From: an uncultured Bacteroidales bacterium
GTDB lineage: Bacteria > Bacteroidota > Bacteroidia > Bacteroidales > F082
Length of the DNA: 64,000 bases
Direction of reading: 5' to 3'
NCBI GenBank assembly: GCA_900318465.1
Contig: ONKQ01000008.1
Coordinates: 1-64,000, forward strand
Below the pieces are notes generated by a model that was not told the origin of the DNA, did no database searches, and saw only the letters and a list, made by a program, of their open reading frames with translations. The position numbers and the translations under genes are program-made. Positions 38,088 to 47,628 of the stretch are shown piece by piece (within the stretch, counting starts at the first letter, position 1; each line of letters starts with the position of its first letter).

Positions 38088-39188
38088 TTATTTGAACTTC
38101 CACTGATAAGCCGGATCTTCTTTCATAATTTTACTACTCTCTGGATAGTTCTCAATGAACCATGTGAAAAATGCTGTCACATCGATTTTTTCTGAAAGCA
38201 TTTTTTGTCGTCTCAATTGGAACACCTCATGTAAATCTGGCTTTGTCAACAATTCCTCAACTTTGTCATAAAGTCTTTTCGGATCACTTGAAGGAATTGC
38301 ACAAGTCAATTCATATTTATGTTCCAACTCTTCTAAAACCCCAATTTTCCCCGCAAAATCATTAAAACGCAAGCTTGGTGTTCCTAACATGGCCGCTTCA
38401 ACAGCCATACTTTGACTATCACCTATATATAGTTTTGCGAAAGCCAAAACATGATGGATATCCAACGGATTGATGTGCAAACGATACTTTTCAAACTGTG
38501 GTTCCAATTCGCGTTCAGAAGTAATATACACATCACCATAGTGAGACAAAATATCGATTAGGTTTTGCGCTATTTCAGTATTGATACCGTGTGCATCCGT
38601 TGCAATGTCATGATATGCCTTCAATTGTGCAAACCTAAGAATAAAATAGGGATTTTCAGAAGAGAAATATTTTTCAACCACATTCTTGTCAGGTTTAAAT
38701 CGATTTGGATGCAAATATGCAAGTTTATGAAACCCTGCATATTTCACCGACTTAGGCTCCAGTTTCCAATTATCACACGTAACTGGAGATAGAATTGTTT
38801 GCACGAAAGGCCCTGCCATTTTTTGGAACAAAGGAACGACTTTCATGTCATCTTCCGCTGTATTGACACGATACCTTCGTGTAAACCAGCCAACTTGCGC
38901 CACTTCAACTGTTGAACCTGTAAGCAAATCGATTTTGTGCTTAAGAACGAAACTGACCATTCGCCAATCACGCACAATCATATCCCACAAGATACCCATC
39001 TTGCTCTTTCGATGTGCTTCTTTCAAAATATTATAATAGACCAACCCAGACTGCTTCAGCAAATCCTCAAGAATATCTTTGGTCTTAATTAAGATAAAGA
39101 CCTTGTGACCATCATTCATAAGATTCTTAGCCACATTCTTATATAGATGGAACTGCGCCGGATGACTTAATTGGATGAGTATGTTCAT
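38088..39188 (-). CDS. DUF354 family protein (GT-B-like)
   Basis: The 366-residue protein begins MNILIQLSHPAQFHLYKNVA and matches the DUF354 family. These proteins resemble UDP-GlcNAc 2-epimerase/GT-B folds and occur in surface-polysaccharide loci. A C-terminal GDSQSMAVEAAMLGTPSLRF near 262-281 resembles the nucleotide-sugar site of GT-B proteins. Activity is unproven; a glycosyltransferase or epimerase role is inferred. Its start overlaps the MaoC-like gene by 4 bp. Confidence 0.78.
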   Translation of the reverse strand: MNILIQLSHPAQFHLYKNVAKNLMNDGHKVFILIKTKDILEDLLKQSGLVYYNILKEAHRKSKMGILWDMIVRDWRMVSFVLKHKIDLLTGSTVEVAQVGWFTRRYRVNTAEDDMKVVPLFQKMAGPFVQTILSPVTCDNWKLEPKSVKYAGFHKLAYLHPNRFKPDKNVVEKYFSSENPYFILRFAQLKAYHDIATDAHGINTEIAQNLIDILSHYGDVYITSERELEPQFEKYRLHINPLDIHHVLAFAKLYIGDSQSMAVEAAMLGTPSLRFNDFAGKIGVLEELEHKYELTCAIPSSDPKRLYDKVEELLTKPDLHEVFQLRRQKMLSEKIDVTAFFTWFIENYPESSKIMKEDPAYQWKFK

Positions 39189-39589
39189 GGCAATTTCACC
39201 AAAGCGGTTCCGTCGATTAAAACAGTTTGATTCTCATCATAACAAATAGTTTCCAACAAGGCACGATGCTTTTCGGGAAAAAGTTCCTTCACTCGCACCA
39301 CTGCTGTGACCTGACGGTTAAGAAAAACCGGACTTCTGAAACTCATGTTCTGGTTTAAATAAATGCTGCCGTATCCTGGAAACCTGGCTCCAATTATGGC
39401 ACTGAACAACGATCCTGTCAAAAAACCAGGAACTATTATTTGCCCAAATTGAGTCGTCTGTGCAAATCCAGCATCTGTATGAATGGGATTGGTGTCGTAT
39501 GACAACTTAACGAAATCACTCACCTCCTGCAAGGTGAAAGTCCGCTTCATTTCATAGGATTGCCCTATCTTTAGTTCTTCAAATCTCAT
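39185..39589 (-). CDS. MaoC-like (R)-specific hydratase
   Basis: The 134-residue hot-dog-fold protein has the hydratase-2 signature: YDTNPIHTDAGFA near 31-43 with the catalytic Asp and His four apart, followed by IVPGFLTGSLFS near 51-62. Such enzymes interconvert trans-2-enoyl-CoA and (R)-3-hydroxyacyl-CoA. The gene lies between an acyltransferase-like gene and a DUF354 gene, overlapping both, so it is part of the polysaccharide operon. There it may supply a hydroxyacyl group for sugar acylation. The ATG at 39589 overlaps the preceding stop as TGATG. Confidence 0.83.
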   Translation of the reverse strand: MRFEELKIGQSYEMKRTFTLQEVSDFVKLSYDTNPIHTDAGFAQTTQFGQIIVPGFLTGSLFSAIIGARFPGYGSIYLNQNMSFRSPVFLNRQVTAVVRVKELFPEKHRALLETICYDENQTVLIDGTALVKLP

Positions 39590-40212
39590 CAAATTCCGTA
39601 TTTTTCTTTTCGTTCTTTCAATATTCTTTCAAACTCCTCGGAAGTATAATTGTCTTTTAGTTTATCAGACAAATCTTTAATGAATTTGGCAGGTATGCCT
39701 CCACAGAAAGTAAGAGGCGGCACATCCTTGTTCACAAGACTGTTGGAGGCAACAATTGCACCTTCACCTATCTCAACTCCTGGAAGAATTGTCACATTTA
39801 CAGCCACCCATGCATTTTTGTGCACGGTGACAGGAGCAATAAAAGAAGGGCTGCAATTCTTATGATACTTAAGAGGTTTATTATGGGTTAATATAGTAAT
39901 ACTTCCCGCCAACGAAACGCCATCCTCAATTGTAATAAAATAAGGATAGGGCAAGTCCATATTCACATAAGTTCCAATATGAACATTCTTGCCAATATTC
40001 ACGCCACGCCATCGTTGCATCATAATACGAGCCTTATTCCAAGGGAAAGTTTGTGCCCACACATTAAGCATATGATCTTTCCATCTTACAAATCCAAACA
40101 CTATTGCAGATTTGTATCCATGTTCTTTTGCTGAAAGGCGCATCGTCTTCCACAAGCCATTTGCCTCATAATTAGGAACTGGTTGCCTGTTTAATTCAAG
40201 GTATGCTTTCAT
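39589..40212 (-). CDS. Left-handed beta-helix acyltransferase (WbbJ-like)
   Basis: The 207-residue protein has hexapeptide repeats from about residue 70 to 165 (VNIGKNVHIGTYVNM, GVEIGEGAIVASNSLV) and the usual late CGGIPAKFI. Members O- or N-acylate sugars using acetyl-CoA or other acyl-CoA. An N-terminal helical extension of about 60 residues precedes the helix. The MaoC-like neighbour suggests a 3-hydroxyacyl donor. Confidence 0.85.
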   Translation of the reverse strand: MKAYLELNRQPVPNYEANGLWKTMRLSAKEHGYKSAIVFGFVRWKDHMLNVWAQTFPWNKARIMMQRWRGVNIGKNVHIGTYVNMDLPYPYFITIEDGVSLAGSITILTHNKPLKYHKNCSPSFIAPVTVHKNAWVAVNVTILPGVEIGEGAIVASNSLVNKDVPPLTFCGGIPAKFIKDLSDKLKDNYTSEEFERILKERKEKYGI

Positions 40213-41141
40213 TTTTCCTTCAATATTTGGCTATAGATTCTTATCAGTTTTTCAGCCACCTGTCGGTTATCCAAACCATCAGCGACAATTTTCTCGTTCC
40301 CTTTGGTTCGGCCTTCAAAATTCAACGCCTTATTGAGGAGTTCTGCCAATTTTTCAGGATTGCGTGAATGAGCCACATAGCATCCTTCAACTCCAGCAAT
40401 CCTCTCACTTACATCACCCACATCGGTTGAAACGATAGGGCATCCACAAGCCAAAGCCTCTTTAACCACATTGGGACTACCTTCCCATTTACTGGTCAGC
40501 AAAACCACATCCGCTGCATTAAAATACAATGGCGTCTTCTGATGTTCTACTTGTTCAAAAACATGGATTTCCAGATTCTTATCCAACAAACCAACACTCT
40601 TTTGCGCCAAAGCGAAATCTTTTTCTGGCCGAAATGGATTCGCTGGAAACAAAACGTGTATTTTCTCTGCATCCCATCCCAAACTATGACGACAAGTTGC
40701 TTTATCCATAGGTTTGAACAAATCCAAATTAACACCGTTGGGAACAATCAATGCTCTTTTAATTCGCAAATCCTTATACATGTCTTGCGATTTCACAATG
40801 ATGGCTCTCCAATGGAAAAATCGTGCAAAAAAGCGTATCACCAACTTATATGACTCCGTTGCCTTCACATCGCTCCCCATCAATGAAACCACAATGGGCT
40901 TCACCCCTGCAAGGCTAGCTGCAAAAGCAGACATAGAATAGTGGGCATGGATCACGTCGATACGATTTTCCTTGACATATTTTTTCAAGGGGCTTGTATG
41001 TTCCAAATACCCTTTTAGGCCCTTGCCTTTGATTAAGAAATACTCCACTTCTACTCCAGCAGCAGCCAACGAATCTCCTTGGCTCTTTAGAATTGGCGAA
41101 ATCTTTCCATGATTTCCACTTCCCACGAACAGTACTTTCAT
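40209..41141 (-). CDS. GT4 glycosyltransferase
   Basis: The 310-residue GT-B transferase starts MKVLFVGSGNHGKISPI, contains IDVIHAHYSMSAFAASL near 62-78, and has the donor-site segment TSKWEGSPNVVKEALACGCP near 215-234. The sugar and linkage cannot be read from sequence. The start is the ATG at 41141, just after the epimerase stop; the upstream open frame lies inside the epimerase gene. Confidence 0.88.
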   Translation of the reverse strand: MKVLFVGSGNHGKISPILKSQGDSLAAAGVEVEYFLIKGKGLKGYLEHTSPLKKYVKENRIDVIHAHYSMSAFAASLAGVKPIVVSLMGSDVKATESYKLVIRFFARFFHWRAIIVKSQDMYKDLRIKRALIVPNGVNLDLFKPMDKATCRHSLGWDAEKIHVLFPANPFRPEKDFALAQKSVGLLDKNLEIHVFEQVEHQKTPLYFNAADVVLLTSKWEGSPNVVKEALACGCPIVSTDVGDVSERIAGVEGCYVAHSRNPEKLAELLNKALNFEGRTKGNEKIVADGLDNRQVAEKLIRIYSQILKEK

Positions 41142-41142
41142 C

Positions 41143-42156
41143 TCAACGCAAATTATTCCAATACCATTCACACGCCTCGGCAAACCCTGTCTTGGCATCG
41201 TACTTCGGTTGATAGCCAAGTACCAATTGTGCTTTCAAGATAGATGCTTGGGAATGAGGTATATCGCCAGGTCTGTTCTCCCGAAACGCAGGATTCACTT
41301 TCGCAATCTCAGGATCAAACCTTGACAGGTTTTCCCTAAGACAACTAAACAAATCCAATAATGTTGTATTGCCACCATACGCAACATTGAACACCAAATC
41401 CAATGGAGCATTTTTGGGAAGACTCGTATTATAAAGTTCCATCCGTTTGATAATTTCATCTTTCGAAATAGTGGCCGCCAACTCATTGGCTTGAATCACG
41501 TTGTCAATATAAGTAAAATCCCTCGAGTATGAGCCATCCCCGTTAATAAAAGGTGATTCATGACGAATCAACGCCTTGACCCACAAAGGTATCACTGCAG
41601 CATATGCTCCATTGGAATCCTGTCTTCTGCCAAACACATTAAAATAGCGCAAACCTATGGTTTCCATGCCATACAAAGACGAGAACACATTGGCATATAA
41701 CTCGTTGACAAACTTGGTGATGGCGTATGGCGAGAGCGGCCGGCCAACGTTGTGTTCAATCTTCGGCAATTCCTTGCTGTCGCCATAAGTGGACGAGCTT
41801 GCCGCATACACGAAACGGTCTACCCCTTCGTCGCGAGCAGCGACAAGCATGTTTAGGAAGCCGTCGATATTGTTGGAATTGGTAGTAATCGGGTCGTTGA
41901 TACTACGCGGCACCGAACCCAAAGCCGCCTGCTGCAAAACGGCATCACAGCCTTTCACTGCCTCCCTACAAGTAGGCAAATCTCGGATGTCGCCTTCTTT
42001 GAAGGTGAAATTTGTCTTGCCAAGCAGAGGCTCAATATTGCGCCTGAAACCTGTTGAAAGGTTATCCAAGCAAACCACATCGCAGCCTTTACGCACAAAA
42101 TGTTCGCAAAGGTTGCTTCCTATAAATCCAGCACCGCCGGTGATGAGTAGTTTCAT
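41143..42156 (-). CDS. NAD-dependent UDP-N-acetylhexosamine 4-epimerase (WbpP-like)
   Basis: The 337-residue extended SDR enzyme has Rossmann motif GGAGFIGSN at 7-15, AALGSVPRSINDP near 76-88, ASSSTYGD near 118-125 and catalytic YAITK near 143-147. The sequence follows WbpP/TviC closely by eye, including RYFNVFGRRQD near 166-176. This suggests interconversion of UDP-GlcNAc and UDP-GalNAc, or of the corresponding uronic acids, as precursor supply. Substrate choice is inferred. Confidence 0.88.
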   Translation of the reverse strand: MKLLITGGAGFIGSNLCEHFVRKGCDVVCLDNLSTGFRRNIEPLLGKTNFTFKEGDIRDLPTCREAVKGCDAVLQQAALGSVPRSINDPITTNSNNIDGFLNMLVAARDEGVDRFVYAASSSTYGDSKELPKIEHNVGRPLSPYAITKFVNELYANVFSSLYGMETIGLRYFNVFGRRQDSNGAYAAVIPLWVKALIRHESPFINGDGSYSRDFTYIDNVIQANELAATISKDEIIKRMELYNTSLPKNAPLDLVFNVAYGGNTTLLDLFSCLRENLSRFDPEIAKVNPAFRENRPGDIPHSQASILKAQLVLGYQPKYDAKTGFAEACEWYWNNLR

Positions 42157-42161
42157 AAATA

Positions 42162-43181
42162 TCAGATACTTAAATCATCGTAATAATGAGATTTTAGTTT
42201 TTGGATAAAATCTCGAACTCTTATTAAATTCCCATTCCATTTAAAAAAATCTTCCCCCTCCACAAACACAAAGTCGTTTTCTCTAAACTCTATTTTTCCA
42301 CCAACTCCATTCACTTCACATTGATGGAGAGAAAAACAGCCAAAAAGAGACTGTATTTCCGTCACATAAAACTTGCCATCCTTTCCCAATAATACATCCA
42401 AAGACAAAGAATCAAAATGATTTTCTTCTGCTATCTCTTTAATGAGATACAACAATGGTTTGGGCGGAAATCCGTATTCCATCAATTCACATGACCCATG
42501 CCCGTTCTCCATCGGTCGTTTATATCCCGCATACGCATCTCCCAATTTGATAATCCGCCATTCTATCTCGATATCAACGAATTCTTGTATAATCACATAA
42601 TGCCTTTGGCTCATACCCAGCTTGGGAATAGGGGCAAAGCCTCCCGCCTTAACCCAATGACAATGCCCTAATGCCATACGGGGATCCATACGACCAAATA
42701 TAGATTCGATTATTCTTTTCGCTTTTGCGAAACTTCTCACAATGGTAACACCGCTCCCGCCTGCGCCTCCATTAGTTTTAAAAACGATCGGGAAGTGCGC
42801 TTTTTTACAATACTCTAACGCAAGAGCCTTGGTATAAAACACATGGGTTTTAGGGGTATTAACACCATGCGTTTCGAAAAAATATGAATACATCCGTTTG
42901 TTTTCATACAAAAACAGCTCATGCCAAGAAGGATAAATAGGAATCTTCAAATACTGATTGATAACCCATAATCTTTCATTGTACATTTCTTTGTATTCAG
43001 CAATATTTGCCTTTTCTCTTACCAAAATGCCATCAACCTTTGCACTACTAATCTTTTCAATCCAATTATCTGCAAACAAATCAAGGATGACGCATTCCAC
43101 GCCACATTCCTGGCAAGCTTTGGCATAACTTTCTACCAAAAAATCTATTTCAGGATAGCTCTTTAATATTCCTAATTTCAT
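42162..43181 (-). CDS. ATP-grasp family protein
   Basis: The 339-residue protein has an ATP-grasp ATP-binding loop, FKTNGGAGGSGVTIV near residues 134-148, and later FDSLSLDVL with YVTEIQS near 290-296 for magnesium ligands, like RimK-type ligases. ATP-grasp enzymes join a carboxylate to an amine through an acyl-phosphate. In a polysaccharide operon this may attach an amino acid or amide to a uronic acid, but the substrate is unknown. The start overlaps the next gene downstream of it in the sequence by ATGA at 43178-43181. Confidence 0.78.
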   Translation of the reverse strand: MKLGILKSYPEIDFLVESYAKACQECGVECVILDLFADNWIEKISSAKVDGILVREKANIAEYKEMYNERLWVINQYLKIPIYPSWHELFLYENKRMYSYFFETHGVNTPKTHVFYTKALALEYCKKAHFPIVFKTNGGAGGSGVTIVRSFAKAKRIIESIFGRMDPRMALGHCHWVKAGGFAPIPKLGMSQRHYVIIQEFVDIEIEWRIIKLGDAYAGYKRPMENGHGSCELMEYGFPPKPLLYLIKEIAEENHFDSLSLDVLLGKDGKFYVTEIQSLFGCFSLHQCEVNGVGGKIEFRENDFVFVEGEDFFKWNGNLIRVRDFIQKLKSHYYDDLSI

Positions 43182-44284
43182 TTGCTCAACGTCTTATATA
43201 TTTCATAAAGGTTTATAATATGCTTTTCGATAGAAAACATTTCCCTGATTTTTTCAACATTCTTTAATGCATTATTTCGGAAAAACTCAATAGATGCAAC
43301 CAATTCCTTGATTTTCATAGCGCAATCCTCCTCATTTTTGGTCTCAAACAATGTTGCGTATTTCCCTTGACAGGTTATTTCTTTCATCACATCCCAATCA
43401 TTGACAATTACTGGTACCCCGACAGCCATTGCTTCCACCACCGCAATTCCAAAAGTGTCATCAAATGTCGAATAAATAAACCCATCAACATGCTGCAAAA
43501 TAGCAGGAACATCTCCGCGACTTCCAACAAAATGGACAAAATCCATTAAACCATACCGTTCGCAAAACTCTACACATTCATCATACCGCCATGATTCTGA
43601 ATCAACCCGTTTCCCAACGAAATAAAAAACAAAACCAGTGACACCTTGATCCTTTAACAGTTTTAGGCTTTTACAAATGACTATTTGCGATCGTACGCTC
43701 ACAAAATTACCAACCATCACAAACTTCAATTTTTCTACACCATCACATCTTGCTTCCAGAAAATCTGGAGTTTCATATTTTTTGTCAAATTTTTCAAAAC
43801 TAATACCGTTATATACAACTTCACAACGTTGCTTCGGGCAAAACAATGATTTTTTATAATACCAATCACGAACAACTTCGCTCACAAAAACCATTGCATC
43901 CGCATTCCACATGACAGTTTGCCACAAAATCGACATCGATGTGGAACGGAAAAAGCCATGGAATGATACCACCAATTTCACTTTTGTGAAAAAAGTAAAC
44001 AACACTGCCATAGCTGCATTGGTCAAAGTCTGAGCATGAACTATGCTTATATTTTCCTTCTTGACAAGTCTCCGCAGCTCACCAAAATACCCAATTTTCG
44101 CCCCTTTTGGCTTAATGCGAAACATAGGTACACCTGTTGCTTTAAACTCCTCCGTCAACTCACCATCATTGCGGTAAATCAGGATTATTTCGTACGGAGC
44201 GAAACTTCTTTTACGGCAGATGTCCAAAGTGAGCATTTCCGTTCCGCCTCTATTCAGGCTTCCTATAAAATAAGCAACTTTCAT
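43178..44284 (-). CDS. GT4 glycosyltransferase
   Basis: The 368-residue GT-B enzyme has an N-terminal FIGSLNRGGTEMLTLDI motif (acceptor side), ISIVHAQTLTNAAMA near 78-92, and donor-site STFDDTFGIAVVEAMAVGVP near 272-291. Specific donor unknown. The ATG at 44284 overlaps the stop of the membrane protein gene (TGATGA). Confidence 0.88.
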   Translation of the reverse strand: MKVAYFIGSLNRGGTEMLTLDICRKRSFAPYEIILIYRNDGELTEEFKATGVPMFRIKPKGAKIGYFGELRRLVKKENISIVHAQTLTNAAMAVLFTFFTKVKLVVSFHGFFRSTSMSILWQTVMWNADAMVFVSEVVRDWYYKKSLFCPKQRCEVVYNGISFEKFDKKYETPDFLEARCDGVEKLKFVMVGNFVSVRSQIVICKSLKLLKDQGVTGFVFYFVGKRVDSESWRYDECVEFCERYGLMDFVHFVGSRGDVPAILQHVDGFIYSTFDDTFGIAVVEAMAVGVPVIVNDWDVMKEITCQGKYATLFETKNEEDCAMKIKELVASIEFFRNNALKNVEKIREMFSIEKHIINLYEIYKTLSK

Positions 44285-45681
44285 CACGCCCAGCCTCTAC
44301 CAGCCAATTTAATCCAAGCCCACACTAAGTTGGCTATGCAAACAATCACAAACCACATCGTAAACCAACGTTTATGTATGTTTTTCAATTGTGAAATGCC
44401 GTACGCAGCAAACATCAGTTCAAATGCCAAAACTGGAAAATGGAATCGCTCTGCATGTGCGAAATTGCTGAACGCCAACACGACCAAATAGCCACAAGTG
44501 ACAGCAATAGGCAAAACATGTTTTCGCCAATCGCCATTAAACAGCAATGCAAACAAGGCAAAAATTACAAAACCCGACATGATGTTTTTTATAAAATTCG
44601 CACCATTCATCATCATCTGATTCTCTTGGTTAGGAATAGCAACCATAGACGATAAAGGAATGGTAAAAATAAGAGGCGCAAGCACCGAAGATGAGGCATA
44701 TTTGGCAAAAGAATTGGTTCTAGAACGCGATTCATAACCTACTGCTTGGTTCTCCGATCGTCCTGCCCAAAGCTGCTGGGTTTCCTGTACCATTTCAATA
44801 CCAACGGTCGTAAACATCCAAGCAGCAAATACCAAACTATACAAAACCTTTTTCCACGCCTCCAATTGTTTACCCGAACTCAAAATCAATGCTCCTGCCA
44901 ATGAAGCCACAAGAACTGATGCCAATGCCGTTCTAAAAGTAAACATCGCAAGGATAATCAAACCTGGCAAAAACATAATTCGTAATGTAATCTTTGGGGC
45001 ACGAATGGCCCAGTCGGCACGCTCCACAAACAAAAGAGTCATAAATGCCATCTCGATCTCTTTCAACGTTACTCCACAATAAAACCAATTATTAGGCATC
45101 AACATGCAAAAAATCGCTGCAATTCGACCTGTCGCTTCACCAAAATTGCGTTTAGCCAAGTTATAAATCAAAACGCATGAAAACGCATTGATGACGCACT
45201 TCACCACACGTGCAGTCAAAACATGAGGCCCCAAAATAGCATACTCAAATGCCAACCACCAACAATAGCCAGAGTCGGAAAATCCAATACCATACTGTTT
45301 TAGTTGAGGGGCAAACTCCTTAAAACCATACTCCCTCAGCAATGTGCCAATATATTGATATAACAACTCATCACCAGCGGAATAAGCATGAGGCTGGCCT
45401 GTCATCTCAATATAATAAAAATAAATGAAAACAACATAAATAATACGTATTATTAACGCTGTGACAAATATTTTTTTTGTAAACTGTTTGGCACTGAATT
45501 TGCGCCACTCCATTGTAAGCTTATTGGAATAAACAAAAAACAAACAAACTGGAACAAAACCAAACAGCATAAATTGGAATGGCAAAGCATGTTCCATAAA
45601 CAGAATACTCACTACCAACAATGTAATCACATAGCAAAGGATTGCACGTGTCATGAAAAATCTCGGAAAATAAGTCAACAT
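44284..45681 (-). CDS. Multi-pass membrane protein (GT39-like / possible Wzy)
   Basis: The 465-residue integral membrane protein has about ten hydrophobic segments. After the first two it has a large loop with SAGDELLYQYIGTLL near 105-119, resembling the first extracytoplasmic loop of GT-C transferases such as ArnT/PMT that carries an acidic motif. A middle loop with RSENQAVGYESRSR follows. It could transfer a sugar from a lipid-phosphate donor or polymerise repeat units. Sequence alone does not decide. Confidence 0.7.
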   Translation of the reverse strand: MLTYFPRFFMTRAILCYVITLLVVSILFMEHALPFQFMLFGFVPVCLFFVYSNKLTMEWRKFSAKQFTKKIFVTALIIRIIYVVFIYFYYIEMTGQPHAYSAGDELLYQYIGTLLREYGFKEFAPQLKQYGIGFSDSGYCWWLAFEYAILGPHVLTARVVKCVINAFSCVLIYNLAKRNFGEATGRIAAIFCMLMPNNWFYCGVTLKEIEMAFMTLLFVERADWAIRAPKITLRIMFLPGLIILAMFTFRTALASVLVASLAGALILSSGKQLEAWKKVLYSLVFAAWMFTTVGIEMVQETQQLWAGRSENQAVGYESRSRTNSFAKYASSSVLAPLIFTIPLSSMVAIPNQENQMMMNGANFIKNIMSGFVIFALFALLFNGDWRKHVLPIAVTCGYLVVLAFSNFAHAERFHFPVLAFELMFAAYGISQLKNIHKRWFTMWFVIVCIANLVWAWIKLAGRGWA

Positions 45682-45745
45682 AGTATAGATTTTAGAAAAA
45701 GTTTTGAATGGTCAATTTTGATTTATTCGAACAAGTGTTATTGTA

Positions 45746-46708
45746 TTAATTCTTCAAACACACCAACTTTTGTTTACATTTTGAGCCAACATTTCGCAAA
45801 ACAAGCTGGAACTTCAGCCACATCAATGGCCTTTGATATTTCCTTCTCACTTTCATAGGCTGAAATTTCCAGTCCACCTTCTCCAACTCCCGACAAGCAG
45901 CCTCATGATATTCTTTGGAAAGATAATACGGCATCAAACCATAAGTCCGCAGTTTATCAACCATTTCCTTATAATCAGAATTGTTTTTTTCTTCTTCGGC
46001 AAGAAAGCCAAGATTCCATAGCATGTGACACTGGGGATCATGCAGCTTGCCCACTCCTCGGTTTGCAGCATCCACATCTTGATTGTAATAGGCCAAAGGC
46101 TTATTCAGAAAAGCCACCTTGTATCTCAATGCAATACGAATCCAAAGCAAAAAATCCTCGCCCAATTTAACGCCTTCAGGGAAGCCCTTCATTTCGTCAA
46201 AAACATTCCTCGGTATGCAAACGGCACCTGTCCACAAAGGCATAGCCAAGGTCTTGGCATAAACCTGACAATAATTGATATAGCCCCTTTCAAATCCAGA
46301 CTCTACTCCAATGGGTGAAATCCGAGTTTTCCGTTTCGTTTCGTTCACAATAGTATAGCTCGTCCCATATATGCCTGCATCGGCAAACTCAGCAATCAAC
46401 TTCCACATCTCTTCAAGAAAAGTCGGCTCCCACCAATCATCGGCATCCAAAAAACAAAGATATACTCCTTGTGAAGCCGTCACGCCTTTGTTTCGAGTCA
46501 TGGAAACGCCTGCATTTTCTTGTCTTATCAACTGACAATTTTTATGACCCTCGATAGCCTTCGAAGCGATGTCAGCGGAATCATCCTTGCTACCGTCATC
46601 AACAATTATCAACTCATAATCCGTAAAAGATTGAGCTAACACACTTCCGATAGCTTTGGCTACGTAAGGTGCCTTATTGTATAACGGCATAATGACAGAA
46701 AACTTCAT
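45746..46708 (-). CDS. GT2 glycosyltransferase
   Basis: The 320-residue GT-A enzyme has MKFSVIMPLYNKAPYVAKAI at the N-terminus, IIVDDGSKDDS near 36-46, and the metal-binding DADDWWEP (DxD-like) near 87-94. A C-terminal basic helix follows. The ATG at 46708 overlaps the upstream gene as ATGA; the longer open frame lies inside that gene. Confidence 0.88.
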   Translation of the reverse strand: MKFSVIMPLYNKAPYVAKAIGSVLAQSFTDYELIIVDDGSKDDSADIASKAIEGHKNCQLIRQENAGVSMTRNKGVTASQGVYLCFLDADDWWEPTFLEEMWKLIAEFADAGIYGTSYTIVNETKRKTRISPIGVESGFERGYINYCQVYAKTLAMPLWTGAVCIPRNVFDEMKGFPEGVKLGEDFLLWIRIALRYKVAFLNKPLAYYNQDVDAANRGVGKLHDPQCHMLWNLGFLAEEEKNNSDYKEMVDKLRTYGLMPYYLSKEYHEAACRELEKVDWKFQPMKVRRKYQRPLMWLKFQLVLRNVGSKCKQKLVCLKN

Positions 46709-47553
46709 TCGTATTTGGAAAATTGATTCTTTTTTCTCTTGACTTTCTCCAACTTGAATAGGCAACGTTCCAAAAACCATACCATCTTATAAGCCCAAGG
46801 ATGCCGTTGCAAACGTTTGATCATGTCAATCGGAGATGCAAAACGCTCATAATCGGCTAATACTGTGTGAGGAAACATTTGCTCCAACACCGCATTACGT
46901 TCCTCTTTGTCAAGCTTCTTATTTGTTTCACTGATACCTGTCATGTCAAAAAGAGTGACATTCAAATCCACATATTGTGGCTTCTCGTCACCCAAAATAA
47001 TGGCTTGCAGGTACCACTTCCAATCAGAAACAATCTTCAGGTTTTCGTCATAATAGCCGTATTTCTCAAACAGGTCTCGGCGAATATAAACCGGATTATG
47101 GTTCAATGTTCCCGTAAACATCCCTAACATGGTAATCTCTTGCCCTGCAAAACCTTTGTCCACCATCCTCCGTCCGTCAGGAAAACACTTAATCATATTC
47201 CCATAGAGAACAGATGGATACTCTAACTTTTCAAGAGCAGCAAGCATCTTTTCTATAACATCGTTACTGGCCAAACTATCCCCAGAATTCAGAATTTGAA
47301 TATAATCACACGTGGCATTCCTGAGCCCTTTGTTCATTGCATTGTAGATACCCGAATCAGGCTCTGAGATCCATTTTAAACACGCAAACTTAGGCTCATA
47401 TTTCCTGATAACATCAACACTGTCGTCAGTTGAAGCACCATCAATAATAATGTATTCAAACTCCTTGAAAGTTTGAGAGGCAACGCTTTGCATAGTCTTT
47501 TCAAGACCAGCTGCGTTGTTTCGATTAATGGAGACCAAAGAAAGATGTACCAT
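46705..47553 (-). CDS. GT2 glycosyltransferase (WcaA-like)
   Basis: The 282-residue GT-A enzyme has IIIDGASTDDSVDVI near 35-49, EPDSGIYNAMNKGLRNA near 63-79 and LNSGD near 88-92. This variant of the DxD region is typical of the WcaA subgroup, and it closely resembles the other GT2 at 61056-61913. It probably transfers one residue of the repeat unit. The sugar is unknown. Confidence 0.88.
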   Translation of the reverse strand: MVHLSLVSINRNNAAGLEKTMQSVASQTFKEFEYIIIDGASTDDSVDVIRKYEPKFACLKWISEPDSGIYNAMNKGLRNATCDYIQILNSGDSLASNDVIEKMLAALEKLEYPSVLYGNMIKCFPDGRRMVDKGFAGQEITMLGMFTGTLNHNPVYIRRDLFEKYGYYDENLKIVSDWKWYLQAIILGDEKPQYVDLNVTLFDMTGISETNKKLDKEERNAVLEQMFPHTVLADYERFASPIDMIKRLQRHPWAYKMVWFLERCLFKLEKVKRKKNQFSKYE

Positions 47554-47628
47554 AGCTAAAATTGTTAACCGTCAACCAAAACCACCCTCAAATCTTTCCA
47601 CCAAATCCCTAAGACATACCATATTTTA

